Source: Anisus vortex
Lineage: Eukaryota > Mollusca > Gastropoda > Planorbidae
Length of the DNA: 64,000 nucleotides
Direction: 5' to 3'
Assembly: GCA_949126835.1 (NCBI GenBank)
Contig: OX421508.1
Location: forward strand, 18,550,098 to 18,614,097
The notes under the pieces are model-generated. The model was not told where the DNA came from. It saw only the letters and a program-made list of their open reading frames with translations, and ran no database searches. Positions 1 through 64,000 of the stretch are shown here, in pieces. The position numbers were made by a program, and so were the translations under genes. Position 1 is the stretch's first letter. The number at the start of each line of letters is the position of its first letter.

Positions 1-296
1 ATCGTTGAAATGTAACTCTGATGAAATATTGCACTTTTATAACTCTCGCTGCTCCCTTTTGTTTGGGCGTTGAGGCACTTGGTGTCTTTTATTTACTAAA
101 AACTACCAGTAGAATTATTGAGGTTCATTGCTAATTAATGTGAAATAAGCCTTGACTCTTTTTTTTTTATAATTATAAATAAGACATAAACAGATTCGTA
201 AATTATTAACAGATGGATAAAGGATAACTAGATATATCAAAGATAATGACATAAAGATATATATCAAGAAAATTTAATAGATCGATAGATAAATAA

Positions 297-329
<33 letters not shown>

Positions 330-1086
330 AAAAAAGGTAAGAAAGATATATTGATACATATATAGGTAATGTAAATAAGTATATCTATTTTCGACAACTT
401 ATACTCTGCACAGTCATAGTAAGTAATAGTAAATATTGAACAGAATAAAACATGGTTGAGGGGGGGGGGTCTGTACACTGGTACGTAAACAGACTGTAAA
501 ATGAAAATATTATGTCTCAGGAATAACAGTTCCTGTCTTCTTATATTAGAATAGGCTTTAGCGTGGACTTAACCTAGTTTTTCTCTCTTTTTAAACAATA
601 AATTATATATGGTTTATAAATAGGTAGCGCTATAAATATCTAAATTTGAGTCAAGTTTTAAAAGGCGGAACTAAGACACACAAAATTAAGAACTAGATAA
701 TGTTAGGTCATGTCATTCAGGCAACTCTATGAATATAGTGATAGTACATGTTTAAAAATATATGAAATAACACATTTGTGATCGCAAAAGTACATCATTC
801 AATTTGGATTTAAGACTTAGTACATATTATGTATTAACTGCTTTTGTCCACGAATAGCTCTTTGGCGCTATAGGGCCTACTTCTTTAAATATGTCTATGA
901 TGTATCGATCTAACTATCTAAATTAAAACAATATCTATATGTTTGGTCTATTATACATAGTAAAGTCTTTGAGTTGGTTGAATTAGAAAATAAAATGGGA
1001 AGAATTAGCCGGAAATATTTAACCTTGTTTAAAGTAGAATTTTTAAAATTGGCAACACGCCATAAAATCTTCAAAATATTCCTAGG
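1..1086. other. AT-rich upstream DNA, no gene seen
   Basis: No coding or RNA gene is visible. The stretch is AT-rich with poly-T and poly-A runs, a GATA microsatellite (listed separately) and a short G run near 460-470. The open frames here are low-complexity. Confidence 0.6.
281..329. repeat. (GATA)n microsatellite
   Basis: Uninterrupted to near-uninterrupted ATAG/GATA tetranucleotide repeat of about 12 units. Confidence 0.9.
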
Positions 1087-1255
1087 TGTCATTTACATTT
1101 CCTTAAAATTTCAAGATGCCAAATACATTTCCATAATATATCATGATGTCAATTACATTTTTCATTTTCATAGTATTTCATAATGTTAATTACATTTTCA
1201 TTATATTTCATAATGTCAATTACATTTTCATAATATTTCATAATGTCAAACACAT
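1087..1255. repeat. 30-bp degenerate tandem repeat
   Basis: About 5.5 copies of a unit of the form TGTCAATTACATTTTCATAA followed by TATTTCATAA. The left copies are more diverged and one copy carries a 7-bp expansion. Confidence 0.75.
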
Positions 1256-1599
1256 CTATATTAGTATAGCAATCACCTCTACTTAAATGGCCAGTTCATC
1301 GATCCACTCTGTATAATTTGTCAGAAGTCAAACTTTCTTTTAAAAATATGTCATCATGTCATTAGTTTTTCCCAAACATACATTTTGACAAAACAGCATT
1401 GGAAACAGTTACAATAATTTTTTTTTAATCTATTATCCCCCTAACGTCTGTAACTTGATTCCAAGGTTACCTTTGACCTTGGAAAAAGCAAACAACTAAC
1501 TTAACAACAACTCTAAAATGTGATAGGTAAGACAAATATACTATTTATAGACATTATAACAATTGTTTATGCACTCGGAGAGTGTTTCGTTCTATGGTA
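1256..1599. other. Unique AT-rich DNA
   Basis: No gene or recognised repeat seen. Confidence 0.5.
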
Positions 1600-2060
1600 T
1601 TTCTATCTCGCGCATATTGGATTATTTTCGAGCGCTACATCTACACCCCGACCCACCCACCCTGGTTTTTTTTTCACCTCACCACGCATGCGCACCTATA
1701 AGAAATCGCGCCATTTCTCTACAGTTTTTTCTTTCTTTCTTTGCTCGTATCTTCAAAAGACCGAGGGTGCAAGCATTTTTTGTTTTTCTCTTAATGAAAA
1801 GAAAACTCACGTGCGGGACCTTATTGCTATCACATCCAAAGCGAGGCTCCGTAGCTCCGTCACGTGGTCTGACATTTTCACAGCACTTCCGGTAATATGG
1901 TGTTGGCTTATAAGGAGGGCGAAAATATGGGGGGGGTTGGTTGAGGTGCTGGGTAAAAAGGGGCGAGGGGTGTAGGGTGTAGATAAAGCGGGAATTCTGG
2001 GGGCGGGATGGGGGAATGTACGGAGAAGGGGCGGGCAGATTGTTGATTCCGCATTGTTAA
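1600..2060. promoter_or_regulatory. GC-richer motif cluster, possible CpG-type promoter
   Basis: This segment is clearly GC-richer than its surroundings. It holds an NRF1-like CGCATGCGCA at about 1685, two CACGTG E-boxes (about 1809 and 1860), and an ETS-like ACTTCCGG at about 1886. The combination is typical of animal TATA-less promoters. No transcript or gene on either side can be tied to it, and the open frame across it looks fortuitous. The call is an inference from motif content only. Confidence 0.25.
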
Positions 2061-2207
2061 GTTTTGAATCACGAGTTTTTGTTTGTGTATTTGTCGTTTG
2101 TTATTGTAATGTATTCATGTATGTGATAATTTAGAAGCATGTTTAGTTATAAGTGACTAGGTAGACGTTTAAAATTATTTTTTTAATGTCATAATGAAAA
2201 GCGTTCA

Positions 2208-2285
2208 CCAGCATCTGTGGTCAAAGCATACTATGGAATAGTGTGGACATCACAGCGCAAGAACGCTAATATAATTTCCAGGCCT
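2208..2285 (-). mobile_element. SINE fragment, family 1
   Basis: Short minus-strand match to the 3' body of the tRNA-derived SINE family seen better at 52898-53155 (CGTTCACCAG..CTGTGG..GCATACTA..GTGTGG). Confidence 0.5.
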
Positions 2286-2502
2286 GAGGTTCACATACTG
2301 TTTCATTTGTGATAACATGAAGTGAGATCGCTTCCATAGTGTGTGTGTGTGGTGAATTATCTAAGTTTCACTAAGATTAGAGCCTGGGTATATCAAATGT
2401 GTAATAGAGTAGTACAGGTCACTACCAGATAGATTCTAAGACTCACGGATGAAGCGACATATTATGGAAGTTGTTGTGAGTGGTACACGTTCATAATTAT
2501 AG

Positions 2503-2755
2503 CCTAGAGTGGCAGCGCGCTAGGATATCGAACGCAAGATCGCGGGTTCGAACCCTGGTGAAGGATAAGATTTGTTCCCGTGCCTGGGGGTTGTCCCTGG
2601 GTCTAGCCATCTTTGATGGGTACCTGACATTAGTTGGGACAAAATAAAGGCGGCTGAGGCGTTGTGCCGACCACACAAGCCTCAAGTATGCCTCTTGGAC
2701 ATGGAAACTTATGAGCGCCGTGTCACAGTACCTATGGATCAAATTGACAGGGATA
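2503..2755 (+). mobile_element. tRNA-derived SINE, family 1
   Basis: The tRNA-like head carries a B-box-like GGTTCGAACCC near 2546 preceded by a degenerate A box. The body follows with CCCTGGGTCTAGCC, GGGTACCTGACATTAGTTGG, a TAAAGGCGGCTG segment and an end resembling CCTATGGATCAA. The same body recurs at 3596-3845, 25612-25860 and 52898-53155. It is not a functional tRNA gene, because there is no acceptor stem pairing. Confidence 0.8.
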
Positions 2756-3595
2756 CATAAACACAGACACACTGTATTGCATTCGATCTATCGCCAGGGC
2801 ACTGGGTCAATATTTCCAGGATCTCAGATTCAAACACTGGATGTTCCTGAAGTTTTAATCAGCTTCAATGTAAACACTAAATAGGCCTATGCTGGATTTA
2901 AAATTAAGATGCTGGAAATCGTACATGCCCATTGTATGTCATGATCCCTTTAAAAACAATTTAATATACTCTGGTTAACCTTGCTAATTCCTTTCAACGG
3001 ACTTTTATAAAGTTATCTTTTTACACTGCTGTTTCGAAATTGAGGTCATTGTTACATGCAACACCTTTTTTAAACCAAACACTCTATTTGAACACAAGTC
3101 AATGAGTTCATGCCTTGAATATTCTTTTAATAACAAAAGTAGACAATGTAGAGCTTTCACGGAGAAACACAGCGACTATAAATAGAACAACAAAAGACAC
3201 ATTCAAATCATCAACAATGTACGCAAAGAGATAAAGACAGTTGAGGTCAAGATGACCTTTAAATACGCTGGTCTTTGTTTTCCAGGTCCAGGTGAACAGT
3301 TTGTGTGGACGAATTAATTGTTCTCTAACAGAATATAATTTTAATCCACGCAACAAAAAAGCATTATTGTAGGCCTGAAGCTTAATACGAGACTATCACC
3401 TCGTACAATACGTGGTTTGTAAATAATACGTGCACGGTAAAAAAAATAATTTTTTTTTATGAATTGTGTTTATTTTTAAACATTTATATGCAGTAGCATA
3501 GCTAAAAGGGAAGGGTGGCCGGCCGCCCCAGGCGCCAAAAGTTTGGATATGCGCCAAAATAGCACGTTCCTATTCGTTACCTACGTTAGCTTACT
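2756..3595. other. Mostly unique DNA
   Basis: No gene seen. A GC-rich patch at about 3495-3560 (GCAGTAGCATAGCT, GGCCGCCCCAGGCGCC) resembles a dispersed repeat edge. Similar wording recurs near 61777 and near 26490-26640. Confidence 0.4.
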
Positions 3596-3845
3596 AATAA
3601 AAGTAAAGTACCCTTCGGACCAAACTTATAGGGCTGGTGAAGCAGCGTTCACCAGTTTCTGTGGCTACGGCATACTAGCAGATGTGGGCCAGCACAATAT
3701 CCAGCCGCCTTTACTTTACCCCAACTAAAGGTAGATACCCATCAGAGCTTGGTAGACTCAGGGCACTATCAAGTCTATGGAAAATATCATAGCCTCCTCC
3801 CAGAATCTTCGGATCGCCAGTGCTGAACGAGGCAGCCACTTATTT
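3596..3845 (-). mobile_element. tRNA-derived SINE, family 1 (minus strand)
   Basis: Reverse-complement copy of the family-1 body. It starts with the 3' tail (TAAAGTACCCTTCGGACCAA on the plus strand), then GGCTGGTGAAGC, the TTTACTTTACCCCAACTAAAG segment, and a decayed tRNA-like head near 3800-3845. Confidence 0.75.
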
Positions 3846-4616
3846 AAAAAAAAAAATCTACATAGTCTTATCTCGTACTTGTAAATAGTTTATTTTCTAA
3901 GGGCTGTATTACGTATTCAATGTAAGATCAGAGTACGGTAAACAAGGACCAACTCATCTACTTGAAAACTTTTCAACAGAACAACCACAATCAAACCTCG
4001 GATTTCATTGACTTCAGTGTGTGGTTGGTTTCTTTGGCAAAACAATAAATATATGCGTCTCGGTTTTCGTCGATCGACTCGGTTTTCATCGACTCTAAAA
4101 AAAAAGTCCTGATTCCAAAACACCAAAAAGTGACGTGAAGTGACGAAAGGTATAATGGAAAGGAGGGGGGGGTGGTGCTTACTTTTTAACAATAATATAT
4201 TCACCCCTCGCTCCCCTCCTAGCCGTAATCTATAAGACAAGAAGAAACTATAGAATGAAAAATCCCATGTTAAATGTTTATTATTTTGTACCTTCGACTC
4301 ATATATATTTTGTTCTCATATATATTTTTATTTTTTTAATCATTTTTTTTATCATTAGGGACTATAGTTATTCTCTAATTAATTAGTTTTAAGTTTTAGT
4401 GTGCATTGGTACTATGTGACAGTATCTTAGACTACCTAGAAGGAATATATCGCATTTACATCAATTCATATGAAAAAATATTGCTTCGGTTTGCGTCCGT
4501 TTCTGTTTTTGCAGATTGTTCCCGGACGGTCTGGCGACTAAAACCGAAGTAGTTATTGTAGTATTTACTTTAAACAGGAATTAAGAGCACCCAAAGATAT
4601 CAAGCAAAGATATAGA
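3846..4616. other. Unique AT-rich DNA
   Basis: No gene, RNA or recognised repeat seen. Confidence 0.5.
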
Positions 4617-4722
4617 GACCATTTATCAAGTCATTAGAACATTAGCGATACAGTTAAGATGATACAACTTGAATTAGATCTAGGTATAGAGACCATTTAT
4701 CAAGTCATTAGAACATTAGCGA
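4617..4722. repeat. 74-bp tandem repeat, left part (interrupted by hAT)
   Basis: A 74-bp unit starting GACCATTTATCAAGTCATTA occurs at 4617-4690 and restarts at 4691. The second unit stops at 4722, where the hAT element begins, and resumes at 7217 after it. 32 bp plus 42 bp restores exactly one 74-bp unit. Confidence 0.9.
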
Positions 4723-7208
4723 CAGGGCCCTCGAGAGAAAAAAAAGGTGCCGGTACGAGATCTTTTCTGGGCCCCCCTTCCCCCCAACACAATTGTTTTT
4801 CCTAACACTTGTCATACGATTTAATTGTATTACATACGATTGAAAAATCGGGAATCGTTTTTAAAGGTCTGTGGATCATTTTGTGAAACTGTCATATGTG
4901 TTACCATTTACCATTAGAGTGTAATCATTTTAATCACAGCCTTACAGGTCTATTACAAAAAATACATTAATAAAGTACATAGTTCTTAGTTTAAATTATT
5001 TTAGATCTAAAAAATTATTGTTAATCCGTTTCAGTATTAATCAGAATTGACCTTGCAAATATTAAAAGGTGTATAAAATGGGAAAAGTGACTCTCTGATG
5101 ATTGATGAGTAATTTGGTTGAAAAGAACTAGAGAAGTATTGGAGGTTTTAAAGTTGGACAATTAAATTGTCAATTAACTTGTCATAATTCATTTTAATAT
5201 GGTTTAATTCGAAAGTGAAAATTGAGAGAGTAAATTGAGAAAGGAGACACATGTTAAGGTAAGCTACTTGTAGTTGTCACAGCTACTTGATTTAATAATT
5301 TGGGACATTGCTATGACAGGTGAAACTCTGTAATAAAAAAAATAGCAATATTTTATCAAGTCAATTAAAAAGACTGCGTTTTAACATGTATTTATATACA
5401 GTATAAACGATTAATAACTTCACAACTTTTCAATACGGTACTATAACAAAAAAGTACATAAATATACATCTTAATCGCATTTTATGCATGTCTGTCGAAT
5501 CATTAATTATTTACAAATATACATAAATCATTCATTTTTTGAATGCTTACTGTTTCGTGAAAAGAAATAGTCAACAGAAAATACATCAATAGACCTACAT
5601 GAATGAAAAAAAAAACAGAGAAGAAAAAGACTAGTTTTATTTAAACAGGGCTGCCTTGCGTGCCTTTTTCTTGGCAAAACTACGAATTACAGTGTCAAAA
5701 TTTATTTGTCTTGCAATGCCAGACTCAATACTGAGCCTAGCCAAGTTGTTCAGGCGATTCTGACTCATGGTAGTCATAAGGTAATTTTTGATGAGCTGAA
5801 GTTTATTGAAGTTCCTCTCTGCTGTAAGGGACATCTTCGAACTGACACTTATGTTAGTAAAATATTTTCTAATTTGGAATTTTTCAAAGCATTAAACAGT
5901 TTCAATGCACCCAACTGTTCTTTACACCAAAATTCCATTGTGAACCATTGTTAGGTGAATTATTTCCCGAAGAAAGTCTTCACAACTTATGTCATTATGT
6001 CATTTTCTGCTAACTTAGCAGCATTATACTTCAAGTCTTCTTCTGGCATCTTTTGGTAGTTCCAAAGAAAGGTGAATGTGTCAGAAATATCTTTAACTGA
6101 ATTGAACCTATCTGTAAACTGTAAGCCCTCCAATAACACTATCTAATACAACATAAAATATGTGTTTTCGAAAATGGGCTTCCTCGCGGCATTCTTCTGT
6201 TTCATTCATCTCATTCACATTTTCATCAGGTGCATCCTCATCATGAAATCTTGTTCTTTTTCTGACAGTTGTATTATTGTTCCTAAACAAGCTTAGCTTC
6301 ATTCCACATTGCTTTCCAACTGTTTTGCAAAGCCCCTAGTTGTGCATATTATAAGCTTTATATGTTTGCAACCTCCACATCTATAGTCGCATCACAAGCT
6401 TGAATGACTTTGTTGCAGAAGTCAATAGGGACTAGTATACTGAATACTGTGCTACACGACTGACGTTATGATGCGAGTGAAAGAACCGACATAACTAATA
6501 GATTTCATGGATTGCGTTTCTGGTTTTCGGAGTAAGATTCAGCTCTAACAGGTCTTCCAAAGCCAACTCAACCCCTGGTAGATGAGCTACAAATGGTTTT
6601 ACACTTTCGATTCGATCTGACCATATGGTGCTAGAAATGCCATAAAGCTTTGACACTATTTTCCACCTCTTGAGGCTGCAACTGAATAATGTATTTACAT
6701 TTGTCTAAAATTATGATACCTTCAACCTCCCCTCTTGGCTACCGCACAGGAGATCATTAAAGTGTAAAAGGGCGACTAACTAGCTCTGACTGCCGTACAA
6801 GTATGCAGCGACATAGAGTATTTAGGCCTAGGCTACTAAGCTAACAGGGAGAACTGTAAGCCTGTAAGGCTCCTAGATCTATATTTGTAAGTGTCTCTGG
6901 AAAAAAAAAAGATCCTAAACTCTATCGAAAATTATTAGGCCCTATATTACATCTAGAGGCTTCATTGCATATTTAATAAAATGTTCAAGCAGACATTCAA
7001 AGAATATCAAAATTTAGGGCCCCCAGCGCCACGTGAGATTGTAGGGGGTTCTTGGGCATCTCCTCTTAGATTGATAACAACAATTAAAAAATACTTGCGT
7101 AATTGCCAATTTAATTTTAAATTTTAATATTCATGGGCTTCATGGGCCCTCTAAACTCTCATGGGCCCCGGTACGGCGTACCGGCTGTACCCCCTCTCGT
7201 AGGGCCTG
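4723..7208. mobile_element. hAT DNA transposon, complete ends
   Basis: The left end begins CAGGGCCCTCGAGAG. The right end, read inward on the minus strand, begins CAGGCCCTACGAGAG. These are imperfect terminal inverted repeats of hAT type. The flanking 8-bp direct repeat is ATTAGCGA (4715-4722) and TTTAGCGA (7209-7216), one mismatch and the size expected for hAT. Removing the element restores a 74-bp tandem-repeat unit, which gives an internal empty-site control. The interior has a decayed minus-strand transposase (5637-6690). Length is 2486 bp. Confidence 0.9.
5637..6690 (-). pseudogene. hAT transposase relic, ZMYM1-like
   Basis: Broken minus-strand coding region inside the hAT element. From the 5' side it reads a segment with SSTIWSDRIESVKPF and ELNLTPKTRNAIHE, then a region with stops, then a stretch with RKRTRFHDEDA and HIFYVVLDSVIGGL (6108-6302). 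The C-terminal dimerisation region (5637-5834) has TAERNFNKLQLIKNYLMTTM and ends FAKKKARKAALF. This order matches the hAT-derived proteins related to zinc finger MYM-type 1. Stops and frameshifts between the blocks show it is not functional. The N-terminal TTF-type zinc finger was not found. Confidence 0.75.
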
Positions 7209-7330
7209 TTTAGCGATACAGTTAAAATGATACAACTTGAATTAGATCTAGGTATAGAGACCATTTATCAAGTCATTAGAACATTAGCGATACAGTTAAG
7301 ATGATAAAACTTGAATTAGATCTAGGTATC
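7209..7330. repeat. 74-bp tandem repeat, right part
   Basis: Holds the target-site duplication (7209-7216), the remainder of the interrupted unit (7217-7258) and a third unit from 7259 to about 7330. Confidence 0.85.
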
Positions 7331-8507
7331 TCAGATGGGTTAAGTTTTTTTTTGTTTTTTTCATTTATTTTTTTGGGGGGGGGAGGGGCTGGTTGGTTGG
7401 GGCATTTGGATAAGCACCAAACTCCCACTTGTAGCCGCAGCATAAAAAAATACAACAAGAACAACAACAAGAGGTATTTCAGTTGAGATTAGACAATTGT
7501 TTGAATCATAGCGTCATGAACTGATAATTGTATTTGATTTCTTGGCGAGACAATAGAAATTGGGATTGTTCATCTGTTACAAGCCAACAGAAAAAAATTA
7601 GCAATAATAATTCTTTTTTCAATAGTTTTAGTTGGGTTCGTTTTTTTTTGTGTTTTTTTTTTGTGTTTTTTTTTTTTGGTGGGGGGGGGGGGGGAGTTTT
7701 TTTTCATCCTGCAAACAAAGAAAGCCTGGCCAAAAGAGAAAAAAAAACAGCATCAGACGACAAACACACTCACTAACACACTAGCCCACACACACATGGA
7801 GATTCGCCCATACACAAACACTTGCCCCCCCCCCCTCATCGCACACACACATACACAGAAATGTGAGAAATATTTCTTAGCCAGCGCCCCCTCCCTCATC
7901 CCTATTTTTCTCCCCCTCTTTCTTTTTTACCTGCATACGTCAATTTTTTTTAAAGGAATCAACATGTTCCCGCTAAAACAAAGGGACGCAATACAAGAAA
8001 AAGAAAAAAAACGGCTCATTAGAAGGTAACTCTAAAGACAAAACAAATACAAGAGTCAAATTGGTGTTTTTGTTATTTTACAGAAACCTTTACAAAATGT
8101 AAAGAGGGTATTGTTAAAATGTTTATACAAGGAATAATTGTAAGCCCATAGATTAATTACAATATTGTTTCTTTTCTTATTGTGGTGAAAGTGTTTGTTT
8201 ATTCCTTCCTTTAGAATTTCCTCCTCTCTCTCTCCCTCTTTCTTTTCTTTTTTCCAGTCAAGACTTTAGTCCAGATGTTAATAAATAATTGTGTGTGTCT
8301 CTGTGTGTGTGCGACTGTGTGTGCGCACGGCGGTTTCCGAAGAGGGTGACATTTTGTAATCCGCGTATTCTGAACAGAAGATGTTGGACTAGTGCTGGAA
8401 TTTTAAAAAAAAAGAAACGAGAAAAGAAACAGAACCGCAAAACACAACTTCATACAATTTGTTGTTTGTTTAAATGTTGTTTATTTTTTTACTAAGTTGT
8501 TATTAAA
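7331..8507. other. Low-complexity region upstream of first coding exon
   Basis: Contains mixed homopolymer tracts: T runs and a long G run at about 7636-7695, a C run near 7826-7836, CA-rich stretches at 7760-7860 and GT-rich at 8290-8325. Any 5' UTR and promoter of the hexosaminidase gene should lie here if the exon at 8508 is the true first coding exon. I see no convincing TATA box or initiator. Confidence 0.5.
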
Positions 8508-63929
<55,422 letters not shown>

Positions 63930-64000
63930 GTAAGGCATTCACCGTGTTTTTATCTATTTATTTAATCTATTTAGTTTCATGAATTCATTGAGCTTGTTCA

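Noticed and set aside
1520..1975. 151-codon plus-strand open frame, with an overlapping 110-codon frame
   Set aside because: Low complexity, no recognisable domain, two overlapping frames equally open, and it lies in a GC-richer motif patch.
2503..2580. A tRNA gene at the GGTTCGAACCC box
   Set aside because: No acceptor stem or complete cloverleaf, and the sequence continues into a repeat body shared by several copies, so it is a SINE head. The same reasoning rejects 11100-11165, 21450-21530, 25400-25460 and 52920-52945.
4723..7208. A host gene of the ZMYM1 type
   Set aside because: The coding blocks are broken by stops and lie between hAT inverted ends with an 8-bp duplication, so this is a transposon relic.

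Overview
The window is eukaryotic nuclear DNA, almost certainly from a gastropod mollusc and possibly a pulmonate snail. It is AT-rich with GC-richer exons, the introns use GT..AG, and microsatellites and minisatellites are dense. tRNA-derived SINEs, non-LTR retrotransposons and hAT DNA transposons occur throughout. The species guess rests on the style of the repeats and the architecture of the gene and was not tested by a search.

One protein-coding gene is supported. It is a plus-strand, secreted-type GH20 beta-N-acetylhexosaminidase of the chitobiase class. I could chain 19 coding exons by splice sites and reading phase, from a signal-peptide exon at 8508-8565 to an exon ending at 63929. 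The sum is 2826 nt, or exactly 942 codons, with every junction in phase and no internal stop. The order is signal peptide, CHB_HEX-type N-terminal domain, GH20b domain, GH20 catalytic barrel with the HFGGDEV acid motif, CHB_HEX_C-type Ig-like domain, and then the start of a second CHB_HEX-like domain. The gene runs off the right edge. A second possible first exon of the same phase lies at 22438-22519.

Layout: 1-8507 is upstream DNA holding SINEs, a GC-richer motif cluster (1600-2060) and a complete hAT element (4723-7208) that landed in a 74-bp tandem repeat. Intron 1 (8566-34839, about 26 kb) is a transposon sink. It holds three related hAT copies, two of them in opposite orientation about 0.75 kb apart, another hAT-like element with long inverted ends, LINE copies with a reverse transcriptase (23104-25030) or its relics (27786-29050), an RTE-like tail, SINEs, and 22-bp and 50-bp minisatellites. 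Intron 3 holds a 1.8 kb array of a 39-bp unit. Intron 5 is almost entirely a 7.8 kb array of a 53-bp pyrimidine-rich unit. Introns 6 to 18 carry further SINE, LINE and hAT insertions. One is a LINE with a 106-bp target-site duplication, and one array consists of a 35-bp unit shaped like a 3' splice site.

No rRNA, genuine tRNA, CRISPR or bacterial operon structure is present. The many short open frames between exons are chance or repeat-driven, apart from the transposon coding relics listed.
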